Counted from the stretch's first letter, positions 51,572 to 61,262 are shown. The stretch: DNA of 64,000 nt from Flavobacteriales bacterium UBA2669 (GCA_002359215.1 DEMN01000001.1:98913-162912), one strand, 5' to 3'. Notes: generated by a model from the sequence alone, not told the origin. Made by a program: numbers and translations.

Positions 51572-53580
51572 TCCTCGGACTTTTCTTCAAGACCTTCATT
51601 TTCTAATTCTTCTGTATTTTCTTCCGGAGGAAATAGAAATTCTAATGGTTTGGTAAACAAATGCATCAATAAATATTTAAGTAATAAACCTGTTTTATTA
51701 AATGCTACTCTTCTAGATTGAATGGCTATAAAAATGGCTAATCCAAAACTTACTGTAAAATTCATAAAGCCAACACCAATAGTACCAATAACGGTGTGAA
51801 CAAAAGTCATAAAATCTATTTGAGAGCCTACCGAAACTAATGAAAGGCCAAAATTACCTGAAGCAAAAGTAACGTGCTGAATGTCTATTGGTAAGCCTAA
51901 AAAATGTCCTAAAGTTCCCATAGAACCTAAGAAAATACCTAAAAAGAAGTTTCCTGCCAAACTACCTAAGTTATTTTCTATATAATAGCTTAGTTTATTT
52001 AGCCAAGATTTGGGCATTATAAATTTCAGAAAAGGTTGATGTTTTAATCTTTCCGGCACTTTTTGAAACATTACGGCATTATCGTAATAACCGGAAATTA
52101 TTCCTGAAAGAAATAAACATAGTCCGGCAATTGCTCCATGCAGTAACGAAAAACTTTCCCATGGATGGAGATTCTCAATAATTTTAAAAGCTTTGGCATC
52201 TCCCAAAATATGGCTTCCGACAATCCAATAGTAAATAATAGCAATGGTAATAGCCACAGGGAAAGCCACGAACATGTTACCTACAAAAGCTACAAACTGG
52301 CTTCGGAAAGTTTTCACGATAAGTGCAGAAAGGTTTTTTATGGCTTCTTCTACAGAGCCTTTTATATCTAATGAAGCAGCAATTTTAGAGGCTGTCATTG
52401 CAGGTTGCTTGGTTGCTAAAGTAGAGTGGGTAAGATGAATGCCAATAAATCCGAAAGAATAATTCATGCTATACAAAAACGACTCGCCAAAGGGAGCTAA
52501 CTTTAAGTAATAAATAGCGGCTTTAAACCAAGTAAGAAAAGCGACTATAAATCCACCTCCCATAGCGGAATAGAGCATTTTAATGTATTCTTTTTTGTTG
52601 CTGGTGATGTAATGTTCGCCTGTTTTTCCGGCATGTTCGGTAATTTGAAAAGCAAGAAAGCCTATATTTTTTAGGAAAAGTTCTTTTATACTGTTTTTCT
52701 TGTTTTCATATTGAACTATATTTTTCAAGAAGACACTTATTGGTTTCCATTTTTCTTTGTTTTCAAAATGAGATAAGATTTCTAACAAAGTTAAAATACG
52801 AATAAGATGCTGATGCATACGTTGCAACAAATAGGTTAATGCCAAACTGGCTCCTTCATTATGTTGATTATTTCTAATTTTTTTGGCAACTTGATCACAT
52901 TCTTTTATTAAAGCAACACAGTGTTTTAGCTTTTCTGTATTTATCGAAAAATTACCCGAACTTTCAATGTTTTGAAGTAAATCTATAACTTCTTTGTTTA
53001 CTACTAAAAAGGGCGACTCGGGGTTTAATAAATCAGGGTGCCGTTTTATAATTTCAGGGTCTAAACCAATAGCAGTAACTCTGTGTATTAGAATTTCAAT
53101 TGCATTTAATAAAGTAGTAAAGTTTTTAGTTGTAGTTTCTTCCGATGGATGTTGAAAGATTGTTATAAGCAATTCTTCAAGTAGTTTTGTTGGAATAGTT
53201 TTAAGCCAAATATAATCGGATTTTTTATTAAAAACCATATTGACTATATCTCTTAATACATTTTCTTGAGGGACAGGAGGAAGGAAAATATGAGCTACTT
53301 TTCTAAAGCTTTCGCTAAAAAAACCTTCACTAGATAAAATTCCTGATTCGGTAAGTAAGGAATGACTATCACTAGAACTAAAAATAGTATTTAAATAACG
53401 ATTTAGTCCTTTTTGGTAAGCTTCATTTTCTTTCAGTAATTCAATAAGTTTATTAACTCGTTTTATTATAACTTTGTTTGACCTGAACATGGTCGGACGC
53501 AGCTTTTTTACCAATTGTTTTAATAGCTCTATATCAACTGTATCTACATTTTCGGTTATGTTATGTAATATCTTTTCCAT
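51568..53580 (-). CDS. Gcr-type membrane protein of the family named site-specific recombinase
   Basis: The 670-residue protein matches the family annotated as site-specific recombinase (Gcr; Pfam SpecificRecomb) by the segment SFGFIGIHLTHSTLATKQPA near residue 375. It has a helical N-terminal half and about six to seven transmembrane segments after residue 330 (for example AMGGGFIVAFLTWF, FVAFPVAITIAIIYYWIVG, GFMNFTVSFGLAIFIAI), then an acidic tail. I see no serine- or tyrosine-recombinase catalytic motif, and the membrane layout makes DNA recombination unlikely. It starts 6 bases after a large sensor kinase, so the two are probably co-expressed. True function unknown. Confidence 0.78.
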   Translation of the reverse strand: MEKILHNITENVDTVDIELLKQLVKKLRPTMFRSNKVIIKRVNKLIELLKENEAYQKGLNRYLNTIFSSSDSHSLLTESGILSSEGFFSESFRKVAHIFLPPVPQENVLRDIVNMVFNKKSDYIWLKTIPTKLLEELLITIFQHPSEETTTKNFTTLLNAIEILIHRVTAIGLDPEIIKRHPDLLNPESPFLVVNKEVIDLLQNIESSGNFSINTEKLKHCVALIKECDQVAKKIRNNQHNEGASLALTYLLQRMHQHLIRILTLLEILSHFENKEKWKPISVFLKNIVQYENKKNSIKELFLKNIGFLAFQITEHAGKTGEHYITSNKKEYIKMLYSAMGGGFIVAFLTWFKAAIYYLKLAPFGESFLYSMNYSFGFIGIHLTHSTLATKQPAMTASKIAASLDIKGSVEEAIKNLSALIVKTFRSQFVAFVGNMFVAFPVAITIAIIYYWIVGSHILGDAKAFKIIENLHPWESFSLLHGAIAGLCLFLSGIISGYYDNAVMFQKVPERLKHQPFLKFIMPKSWLNKLSYYIENNLGSLAGNFFLGIFLGSMGTLGHFLGLPIDIQHVTFASGNFGLSLVSVGSQIDFMTFVHTVIGTIGVGFMNFTVSFGLAIFIAIQSRRVAFNKTGLLLKYLLMHLFTKPLEFLFPPEENTEELENEGLEEKSED

Positions 53581-53586
53581 TATTTC

Positions 53587-56500
53587 TTAAGCCTTAGGAA
53601 TTTCCATTATAAATGAAGTTGTTTCATTTGGGATAGACTCAAAGCGGATAGTACCATCTATATTTTCTATTATGTTTTTAACCATAGCTAATCCAAGTCC
53701 CATTCCTTTGTTTTTGGTTGTAAAACTTGGTGTGAAAATATGATTTTTTTGTTCTTCATTAATACCAATACCGTTATCTTTAACAACAATTTCAAAATTA
53801 TTGTCTTTTGTAGTTACTGTAATTTCAACAGTGCCATTTTTTTCGCTCGGAATTGCTTGAACAGCGTTTTTAATAAGGTTAGTAAATACCCTAATTAGTT
53901 GATTTTTATCAGCGACAATATTTGCTGACTGAACTTTTGTATTCAACTGAATGGAATAATTTTTTTTATCGTCTTCATCAAATAAATTAATAGTATTTTT
54001 AATAATAGGGATTAAGTCAATTTTTTCGGTGTTGGCTTTTGGCATTTTGGCGAAGTTGGAGAAAGCATTAGCAATATTAGCTAGCGTATCAATCTGCTCA
54101 ATAAGCATATTGGTTGTTTTTTTAATTTTTTCTTGTAATTCAGCCGGGTTTTCGTTGGTAAATCTTTGCAGGTGTTGTACGCTAAGTTTCATTGGTGTTA
54201 ATGGATTTTTAATTTCATGAGCCACTTGCTTAGCCATTTCTCTCCAAGCACTTTCTCTTTCTGATTTGGCTAGTTTTTGTGCATTTGCTTCTAATTCCAT
54301 TACTTTTTTGTTGTATTCTTTTACCAACGCACCAATTTCATCATTAGAATTCCAATTAATTACCTCGTACGATTGTCCGAATTGTAAAGCACTAATTTTT
54401 TGACGAATTAATCTCAGCGGTTCGGAAATGTAGTTGGCAAAAAATATGGCAATAATTACAGAAATTAAAAACAGCACTCCATAAATATTAATAAGAGCTG
54501 TAAAGAATTCAGAGAGTTCATTTTCAAACTCATTTTGTTTAGCAAAGTAAGGTAGGTTTACATAAGCTAAAAATTTATTTTTTCTATTGGTAAAAGGTAC
54601 ATAAGCCGATAAATAATTTAGTTCACCAATATTTTCATTATTTATAAAAGCCACTTTCTTTTGTAAATGTATATTTTTGTAAGCATCTCTGTCCATCCTA
54701 CGACTAAGCAAACCTGTATCGTAAATTTCTGAACGAGATGTGGCAAGTAACTTACCATTTTTATCAAACATATTAATGTCGGTATAAAAAACATTAGAAA
54801 ACTTAATTAAATAATAAGTTATTTCATCTAAATTGGCATTTGTAAGTTCTTTATGTTCTCCAAATTTTTGGTCTAATTCAATTATTAACGATTGCATTTT
54901 TTCTCGTAAAATTTTCTTATTTTTATTTACATATTGTTTTTCAATGTAATATGTTGTTCCCCAACCATAAAGTAAAAATGATAATAAAATTGTAGAGATA
55001 ATAAAAAATTGAATTTTAGAACTAAAATCGGTTAGTGATAGCAACCAATTAAACGGTGGAGTTTTAATAAAAACACTAATAACAAAAAATACTAAACTGG
55101 TTATTAAAAATAGGTAAGAAAAAGTAGTAACGTAATCTATAAAACCTTTCTTTTTAGCACTTACAATAATTGTAGTAAACCTATCGCTTTGATAAATTAA
55201 ATGTTCGTTGTTGGGTGTCATTTGTGAGATAAATCCAAAAGTTTTAGGAATCGAAAATTTTCCTGTTAATTCTGAAGTGTAGTTCATAGTTCCAGAGTTA
55301 CTTACTAATTTGCCTTTTTTGTATTTAGCATAAGAATACTTATTCAGTTGTAACGATTTTTCAATTTCTTTTTCATTTAGTAATAACTCAGGATAGCCTA
55401 TAGTTTTTGAATAAGATTGAGGAAAAAATTCTATAAAAAGATAAGAATTTTTGCGTTTGTTGTTAGATGAATCTTGAACAATTAAACTACCTAAATAGCT
55501 ACTAATTCCATCATTTGAATAGAGAAAATTGATGTCATCATTAATATTTTCAGGATGATAGGACTGGGTTTTAATTTTATTTTTAAAGAAGTCTAAACAG
55601 TTGGCATTTTCATGGCTTTCTTTTATGAGAATGGTATCACTATCTGAGCATTGATAAATATTCACAAAGTAATTATTCCAAAAACCACTAAAATATTTGT
55701 TGGAAATGTAATTATCGAATTCAGTCTTTTTCTCCCAATATTCAGTTAAATTATTTTGAAGAAAAGTATCTGCTTCCATTTTAGTTTTCACCTCCTTAAA
55801 TAAATATTCGGTAATAGGGTCTTGTTCTTTTGCAATGTTTTTTGCAACAAATTGTTTGTCAGATAATTCTTTGTCAACACTAAAATTGATAAACCCATAG
55901 GAAATTGATAAGGCTATTATTAAAGTGATGAATATTATTTTATTAAATTCTGTTTTTGAAGAGGTGTCTTTGTATGAAAAAATTAGGATAACAGCTAGTA
56001 TCCAACTGCCATGTAAGGCTTGTAGTTTATATATTAATTGACCAATAATTAATGCTAATAAAGAAATAAATAAAATAATGCTTACAAATTGTTTTTTTGT
56101 AAAAATTGAGGTAGAGAATCTAGTAAAAGCTGTTTTTACTAAAATAATAGTACTTACATATAGTATTAACAATGTAATAATACCTACAAAACTGTATGCA
56201 CTTAGATCTAAAATGTAATTGATATCGAAATTAATTTTAGAGTTTTTAATCAATCCTTCCAATAAATCAGTAATTAAAAGGGGTAAAAAAGCAATAAAAA
56301 GTATAAAAATAAACGCTGACCATTTGCTTTTTTTCTGAGATGTGTTTTTAAATTTTACTGTGAAATAAATTAGAATAAAGAAAAACACGATGTGAATTAA
56401 GAAATCTCCCAAAGAGGGGAAAAATACAGAGTGAGCATAGATTAGTGGACTAAAAATTTCTTGATTAAAAACACTTTCGGGGAAATGGTAACTTAAATTT

Positions 56501-57249
56501 AAGAACCTGAAAATAGCTAAAAAAGCAAAAACAAAAATGTAATTAAATGGTTTTAACACTTTTGTATTGATGCAAATGATGTTGATAAAAGAGGTGATTA
56601 ATAGTATACTTATGAAGAATAACAACAAGATAATCCAGTTGGTTTTTTTGTAGCTGTTTGGGCTGGTTGGTTTTTCGCTTAGGTAAACCAACGTTTCTCC
56701 GGCTATATTTAGAATAGGATAATCTCCATTTTCATGGGAAACATCAAAATTGTTCTGAAAATGAAAGCTTTCATGGAATTCGTTTTGGAGGAACTTATTT
56801 TCAATATTAAATTCTTTTTTAATGAGAATTAAAGCTAAGTAGAGTTTGTTGGTTTCCTCTTCTTTAATATATTGATACCAACCATTTGCAAGTAAAATTG
56901 CTCCCGATTTTTTATTAAATAAAGCAATATTTTCGGGTAAAACTATAGTTCTATCAGACCAAAAAGTAAGCTGGTGTTTATTAAAAATAAACATAGCAAT
57001 ACCGTCAGACTCATAGAGAGCACTTAATTTTTCGCCATTAAGGTATTTTTCACCGGAAATGTTATCTACATTTCTTAAGGATTTAATTAATTCTGTCGCT
57101 TTTTGTTCTCTTGTGTTGAGGTGTTCGTTAAAATGTTTGGGACTGTTGGATGTAATGGAAAAAAAGGTAGGTTGAAATTGCAAAATCATCAGAATAACAA
57201 TTCCTACAAGCAGTTGAAGGTAGGCACTATGTTTTTTAGATATTTTCAT
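53587..57249 (-). CDS. Large multi-pass sensor histidine kinase (NtrY-like core)
   Basis: I start at the ATG at 57249 (1220 residues). About nine transmembrane helices lie before residue 480. Extracytoplasmic regions follow, with further helices near 720, 760 and 925. A HAMP domain comes next, then HisKA with the phosphoacceptor His1011 in VAHEIKNPLTPMK, and a HATPase with NLIKNAVQAI, DNGIGINEE, FTPSFTTKNKGMGLGLAMV. The kinase core resembles the NtrY type. The membrane part is far longer than usual. The natural partner may be the NtrC-like regulator at 61663, 4.4 kb away on the other strand (inference). Forms an operon with the Gcr-type protein. Confidence 0.9.
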   Translation of the reverse strand: MKISKKHSAYLQLLVGIVILMILQFQPTFFSITSNSPKHFNEHLNTREQKATELIKSLRNVDNISGEKYLNGEKLSALYESDGIAMFIFNKHQLTFWSDRTIVLPENIALFNKKSGAILLANGWYQYIKEEETNKLYLALILIKKEFNIENKFLQNEFHESFHFQNNFDVSHENGDYPILNIAGETLVYLSEKPTSPNSYKKTNWIILLLFFISILLITSFINIICINTKVLKPFNYIFVFAFLAIFRFLNLSYHFPESVFNQEIFSPLIYAHSVFFPSLGDFLIHIVFFFILIYFTVKFKNTSQKKSKWSAFIFILFIAFLPLLITDLLEGLIKNSKINFDINYILDLSAYSFVGIITLLILYVSTIILVKTAFTRFSTSIFTKKQFVSIILFISLLALIIGQLIYKLQALHGSWILAVILIFSYKDTSSKTEFNKIIFITLIIALSISYGFINFSVDKELSDKQFVAKNIAKEQDPITEYLFKEVKTKMEADTFLQNNLTEYWEKKTEFDNYISNKYFSGFWNNYFVNIYQCSDSDTILIKESHENANCLDFFKNKIKTQSYHPENINDDINFLYSNDGISSYLGSLIVQDSSNNKRKNSYLFIEFFPQSYSKTIGYPELLLNEKEIEKSLQLNKYSYAKYKKGKLVSNSGTMNYTSELTGKFSIPKTFGFISQMTPNNEHLIYQSDRFTTIIVSAKKKGFIDYVTTFSYLFLITSLVFFVISVFIKTPPFNWLLSLTDFSSKIQFFIISTILLSFLLYGWGTTYYIEKQYVNKNKKILREKMQSLIIELDQKFGEHKELTNANLDEITYYLIKFSNVFYTDINMFDKNGKLLATSRSEIYDTGLLSRRMDRDAYKNIHLQKKVAFINNENIGELNYLSAYVPFTNRKNKFLAYVNLPYFAKQNEFENELSEFFTALINIYGVLFLISVIIAIFFANYISEPLRLIRQKISALQFGQSYEVINWNSNDEIGALVKEYNKKVMELEANAQKLAKSERESAWREMAKQVAHEIKNPLTPMKLSVQHLQRFTNENPAELQEKIKKTTNMLIEQIDTLANIANAFSNFAKMPKANTEKIDLIPIIKNTINLFDEDDKKNYSIQLNTKVQSANIVADKNQLIRVFTNLIKNAVQAIPSEKNGTVEITVTTKDNNFEIVVKDNGIGINEEQKNHIFTPSFTTKNKGMGLGLAMVKNIIENIDGTIRFESIPNETTSFIMEIPKA

Positions 57250-57380
57250 CAAGATGTAAAAATACAAAAGCTGGAGATTAAAAATGAAACTATCTTTTAA
57301 AATCCTTTTATAAAAGCTCTAAGGAATGTTAAATAGATTGTAATTTTAATTAAATTAGTAGTTCATTTTGAAAAAATATG

Positions 57381-57388
57381 TAGGTTTG
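57381..57388 (+). promoter_or_regulatory. -7 promoter box of gpsA
   Basis: TAGGTTTG matches TAnnTTTG and ends only 4 bases before the gpsA ATG, so transcription should start at or inside the first codon region. A leaderless mRNA, or a second start, is implied. Confidence 0.45.
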
Positions 57389-57392
57389 CTAT

Positions 57393-58388
57393 ATGGAAAA
57401 TCAAAGAATTGCTGTTTTAGGAGGTGGTAGCTGGGCAACAGCTATTGTAAAAATACTGACTGAAAACCTATCTCAAGTAAACTGGTGGATGAGAGATGCT
57501 GAGGCTATTCAGCACATTGAAAAATTTGATAATAACCCCAGATATTTGCCGGCTATTCAGTTTGAAACGGAAAGGTTAAATATGAATACCAACTTACAAG
57601 AGATTGTAGACCAATCAGATATTTTAATTGTTGCGGTTCCTTCGGCATTTATAGCAAAAGCTTTTGATGAAGTAAATATTAAAGGTATTGAAAACAAGAT
57701 AATTATTTCTGCGATTAAAGGTGTAATTCCTGAATACAATCAAATTCCGGCTGAATATTTTCATGTAAACTTTAATGTTCCTTATAATAGAATTGGAATG
57801 ATTGCTGGGCCTTGTCATGCTGAAGAAGTAGCAATGGAAAGACTTTCATATTTAACTATTGCTTGCGAAAACCAAGAAATAGCTGAATATTTGGCAGGTG
57901 CTATGTCGTGCAGATACATAAATACGACCACTTCAGATGATTTGTTTGGAACAGAGCTTTCGGCAATTTTAAAGAATGTATATGCTGTTGCTAGTGGTAT
58001 TTGTCATGGTTTGGGTTATGGAGATAACTTTCAGGCAGTATTAATAGCTTGTGCCACTAGAGAAACTAAAAATTTTATAGATGCAATTCATCCTATCCAC
58101 AGAGATGTAAATTCCTCAGCATATTTGGGAGATTTGTTGGTTACTGCGTATTCTCAATTTTCTCGTAACAGAAACTTTGGAAGTATGGTAGGTAAAGGTT
58201 ATTCGGTGCGTTCGGCTCAAATAGAAATGAACATGGTTGCTGAAGGGTATTATGCTGCCAAAGGAATTTATGAAATCAACAAAAAATACAATGTTGAACT
58301 TCCTATTGTAGATGCAGTTTATCATATTCTGTATGAGAAGATTTCACCCATTATGGAGATGAAAATCCTTACGGGAAAATTGTCTTAA
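57393..58388 (+). CDS. gpsA: Glycerol-3-phosphate dehydrogenase (NAD(P)+)
   Basis: The 331-residue enzyme makes glycerol-3-phosphate from dihydroxyacetone phosphate for phospholipid synthesis. It has the Rossmann motif VLGGGSWATA near residues 9-18 and GPCHAEEVAMERLS in the place of the usual GPSFAxE. ELSAILKNVYAVASGICHG contains the catalytic lysine, and NRNFGSMVGKGYS the C-terminal signature. Length is normal. The downstream asparaginase gene starts 22 bases after its stop. Confidence 0.93.
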   Translation: MENQRIAVLGGGSWATAIVKILTENLSQVNWWMRDAEAIQHIEKFDNNPRYLPAIQFETERLNMNTNLQEIVDQSDILIVAVPSAFIAKAFDEVNIKGIENKIIISAIKGVIPEYNQIPAEYFHVNFNVPYNRIGMIAGPCHAEEVAMERLSYLTIACENQEIAEYLAGAMSCRYINTTTSDDLFGTELSAILKNVYAVASGICHGLGYGDNFQAVLIACATRETKNFIDAIHPIHRDVNSSAYLGDLLVTAYSQFSRNRNFGSMVGKGYSVRSAQIEMNMVAEGYYAAKGIYEINKKYNVELPIVDAVYHILYEKISPIMEMKILTGKLS

Positions 58389-58410
58389 ACTCATTTTTAA
58401 ATTTACGCTT

Positions 58411-59448
58411 ATGAGAAATGTTTTGTTAGCTATACTTTACATCACATTTCCGATGTTTTTATTTTCTCAAAATCAACCAATTATGAGTGAAAATTTTGCT
58501 ATTGTAATTCACGGTGGTGCAGGTGCCATTTTGAAAAAAAATATGACTCCAGAAATGGAAAAAGCATATCAAGAGAAACTACAAGAAGCATTGAATTCAG
58601 GATATGCCATATTAAAAAATGGAGGTTCTGCCATTGATGCGGTAGAAAAAACAATAGTAGTGATGGAGGACTCACCACTTTTTAATGCGGGCAAAGGGGC
58701 AGTTTATACCAATGCGGCTACTAATGAATTAGATGCTTCTATAATGGATGGGAAAACACTTAATGCTGGAGCTGTTTCGGGTGTAAGAAATGTGAAAAAC
58801 CCAATAAAATTGGTAAGGCTAGTTATGGAAGAGTCTGAACATGTAATGTTAAGTGGTAAAGGAGCAGAAAATTTTGCTAAACTACATAAAATAGAAATGG
58901 TTGATTCAGCTTATTTTTATAATGAACATCGATTGAAGCAATTGAATAAGATAAAGGATTCCGAAAAAATTCAACTCGACCATTCTGATAATGATGATGA
59001 ACAAGGAGATATAACGGAATTTAAAGATAGTAAATTTGGAACAGTAGGAGCGGTTGCGTTAGATAAACATGGCAACTTGGCTGCTGCAACATCTACGGGT
59101 GGTATGACCAACAAAAAATTTGGTAGAATTGGAGATTCTCCCATTATTGGAGCAGGTACTTATGCTAATAATGCTACTTGTGCCGTTTCTTGCACTGGAC
59201 ATGGAGAGTTTTTTATCAGAAATGTAGTAGCTTACGATGTAGCTGCCTTAATGGAATATAAAAACTTGAGTTTAGTAGATGCCGCTAATTATGTAGTAAA
59301 TGATAAACTGGTTAAATTAGGCGGAGATGGTGGTTTGATTGCCATTGATAAAGATGGAAATATTGCCATGCCTTTCAATACTAAAGGAATGTATAGGGCT
59401 TATAAAAAAGCTAATGGAGAAAGCAAAATTTTGATTTTTAAAAATTGA
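58411..59448 (+). CDS. Isoaspartyl peptidase / type 2 L-asparaginase
   Basis: The 345-residue Ntn-hydrolase has the family start VIHGGAGAILKKN and an autocleavage site before Thr211 in KFGTVGAVALDKHGNLAAA. GGMTNKKFGRIGDSPIIGAG follows with the substrate-binding residues. A signal-peptide-like N-terminus (RNVLLAILYITFPMFLF) suggests export to the periplasm, although a start at the second Met, near residue 28, would make it cytoplasmic. It removes isoaspartyl residues from peptides and hydrolyses asparagine. Probably co-transcribed with gpsA. It ends 16 bases before the convergent nifU gene. Confidence 0.92.
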   Translation: MRNVLLAILYITFPMFLFSQNQPIMSENFAIVIHGGAGAILKKNMTPEMEKAYQEKLQEALNSGYAILKNGGSAIDAVEKTIVVMEDSPLFNAGKGAVYTNAATNELDASIMDGKTLNAGAVSGVRNVKNPIKLVRLVMEESEHVMLSGKGAENFAKLHKIEMVDSAYFYNEHRLKQLNKIKDSEKIQLDHSDNDDEQGDITEFKDSKFGTVGAVALDKHGNLAAATSTGGMTNKKFGRIGDSPIIGAGTYANNATCAVSCTGHGEFFIRNVVAYDVAALMEYKNLSLVDAANYVVNDKLVKLGGDGGLIAIDKDGNIAMPFNTKGMYRAYKKANGESKILIFKN

Positions 59449-59464
59449 AGTTTAAATATGAATT

Positions 59465-59719
59465 CTACGATTGCATTTCTTCTTCAATGGCAACAACACC
59501 TTTAAGCTCAGGAATGAATTTTTTTATAGATTCTTCCACGCCACCTTTTAAGGTCATGGGACTCATTGAGCAGGACTTACAAGCGCCTAATAACCTAACT
59601 TTAATTACAAGGTCATCAGTAAGTTCAATGAATTCAATATCTCCTTCATCATCCTTTAAAAAAGGACGAATTTGCTCCAAAGCTTCATTGATTTTTGATA
59701 TTAATAGTTGTTTATCCAC
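59465..59719 (-). CDS. NifU-like Fe-S scaffold protein
   Basis: The 84-residue single NifU C-terminal domain has the cluster-binding pair Cys47 and Cys50 in GACKSCSMSPMTL. It would assemble or carry Fe-S clusters in the cytoplasm. It follows the Mrp-type ATPase by 31 bases on the same strand, a common pairing in Bacteroidota, and both probably serve the same cluster-delivery task. Confidence 0.92.
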   Translation of the reverse strand: MDKQLLISKINEALEQIRPFLKDDEGDIEFIELTDDLVIKVRLLGACKSCSMSPMTLKGGVEESIKKFIPELKGVVAIEEEMQS

Positions 59720-59750
59720 TTAATAAATTTTAAGGCTAAAGTACATAAAT

Positions 59751-60875
59751 TTAATTTGTTGAACAACCTTTATTATGAGTAACTTCAACTTTAGCAGTTG
59801 GAGCTATAGCTTCATTTCTTTTTTCTACTTCTTTAATCACATTATCAGCAAAATCCATAAAGGCTTTAGATTGGGGGGTATTTTCTTGCATTACGGCTGG
59901 TCTTCCGGCATCTCCGGCTTCTCTAACGCTTTGTACTAAAGGAATTTCTCCTAATAATGGTAAATTGAATTTTTCGGCTAAGTTTTTAACACCTTCTTTG
60001 CCAAAAATATAATATTTATTTTCAGGAAGTTCTGCAGGGGTAAAGTAGGACATATTTTCTATGAATCCCAATACAGGGACATTAATTTGTTCTAATTTAA
60101 ACATCCCTACAGCTTTTCTAGCATCTATTAAGGCAACATTTTGTGGCGTGCTAACAATTATTGCTCCTGTTACTGGTACTGTTTGCACTAAAGATAAGTG
60201 AATATCTCCTGTCCCTGGGGGTAGATCAATTAGCATATAATCTAATTCATCCCAGTTGGCTTCGGTAAAAAGTTGTGTTAATGCTCTTGTAGCCATTGGT
60301 CCACGCCAAACAACTGCTTGGTCGGTATTGGCAAAAAAACCGATAGATAATAATTTTACACCATGACTTTCTATGGGCTGAATTAAGTTTCTTCCGTTAA
60401 TTTCAACAGGCATAGGTTTTTCTTCTTCCACATTAAACATCATGGGCATCGAAGGTCCATAAATATCAGCATCTACTAAACCTACTTTGTAGCCTTTTTT
60501 TGCTAAAGCAACTGCTAAATTAGCTGTAATGGTAGATTTCCCCACCCCACCTTTACCAGATGCTATGGCAATAATGTTTTTTACATTAGGCAATACTTTG
60601 TTTTGTTTTGGCATGTCAGCTTCTTTTTTTATGGGCTGAATGTCGATGTTTAATTCCACGGAAGTACCTAATACTCTATCTAGGTGTAACTGACACGCTT
60701 CAATAATACGTTTTTTGTTGTGTAATGCCGGGTTGTTAACTTGTAAGCTAAAACTGATGTTGTTTCCTTCGGTTTTAATGTTGCTGACCAAGTTAAGTTT
60801 AACTACATCTTTTTTTAAATCTGGCTCAACAACAAAGCTTAATGCGTATAATATATCTTTTTCTGAGAAACTCAT
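59751..60875 (-). CDS. Mrp/ApbC-type Fe-S carrier P-loop ATPase
   Basis: The 374-residue protein has an N-terminal MIP18 (DUF59) domain (about 1-85). A deviant Walker A follows, GKGGVGKS (residues 107-114), then the MRP signature with DADIYGPSMP and LIDLPPGTGD. Mrp proteins hold a bridging cluster through a CxxC near the ENMS segment. Here ENMSYFTPAELPENKYYIFG has no cysteine at all, and the only C-terminal one is in NKGCSTN. Cluster binding by the usual pair is therefore absent and might depend on other residues or on the neighbouring NifU. It lies in an operon after the ATL gene (gap 43) and before nifU. Confidence 0.92.
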   Translation of the reverse strand: MSFSEKDILYALSFVVEPDLKKDVVKLNLVSNIKTEGNNISFSLQVNNPALHNKKRIIEACQLHLDRVLGTSVELNIDIQPIKKEADMPKQNKVLPNVKNIIAIASGKGGVGKSTITANLAVALAKKGYKVGLVDADIYGPSMPMMFNVEEEKPMPVEINGRNLIQPIESHGVKLLSIGFFANTDQAVVWRGPMATRALTQLFTEANWDELDYMLIDLPPGTGDIHLSLVQTVPVTGAIIVSTPQNVALIDARKAVGMFKLEQINVPVLGFIENMSYFTPAELPENKYYIFGKEGVKNLAEKFNLPLLGEIPLVQSVREAGDAGRPAVMQENTPQSKAFMDFADNVIKEVEKRNEAIAPTAKVEVTHNKGCSTN

Positions 60876-60918
60876 AATAATCTAAAATTTTAGACAAAAT
60901 TAAACATAAAAAATCCGT

Positions 60919-61260
60919 TTACAGTTCCAATTCTGTTAAAGGATTCCAAAAATGCTTTTCAAAGTGGATGATTTGGTTGTTTTCGATTTTTATGCCCTCT
61001 TTTTCGAGTAATTCTTGCATTAAAAAAGGCGTTTCAAAATGATGTCTGCCCGTTAATTGTCCATTTCTATTTACCACCCTGTGTGTGGGAACCTTTTCTT
61101 TTTGATGGTGAGCATTGTTCATTGCCCAACCAATCATTCTTGCTCCGGATTTTGTTCCTAAATAATTAGCAATAGCACCATAAGAGGTAACTCTTCCTTC
61201 AGGAATCTCTCTGGCAACAGCAAAGACCATTTCAAAAAAATCGGTTGTTTTAGTAGTCAT
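60919..61260 (-). CDS. Alkyltransferase-like (ATL) protein, MGMT family without active cysteine
   Basis: The 113-residue single-domain protein has the O6-methylguanine methyltransferase fold: IPEGRVTSYGAIANYLG for the helix-turn-helix and ARMIGWAMNNA for the arginine finger. The active-site motif PCHR is replaced by PTHR (Pro58-Thr59-His60-Arg61). Without the cysteine it cannot transfer a methyl group to itself. Like E. coli ATL, which has tryptophan there, it probably binds alkylated DNA and flags it for nucleotide-excision repair. It starts 2 bases after the MazG-like gene. Confidence 0.9.
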   Translation of the reverse strand: MTTKTTDFFEMVFAVAREIPEGRVTSYGAIANYLGTKSGARMIGWAMNNAHHQKEKVPTHRVVNRNGQLTGRHHFETPFLMQELLEKEGIKIENNQIIHFEKHFWNPLTELEL

Positions 61261-61262
61261 TT

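Noticed and set aside
51568..53580. Site-specific DNA recombinase or phase-variation system
   Set aside because: No catalytic recombinase motif, several membrane segments and no inverted recombination sites nearby; only the family name points to recombination.
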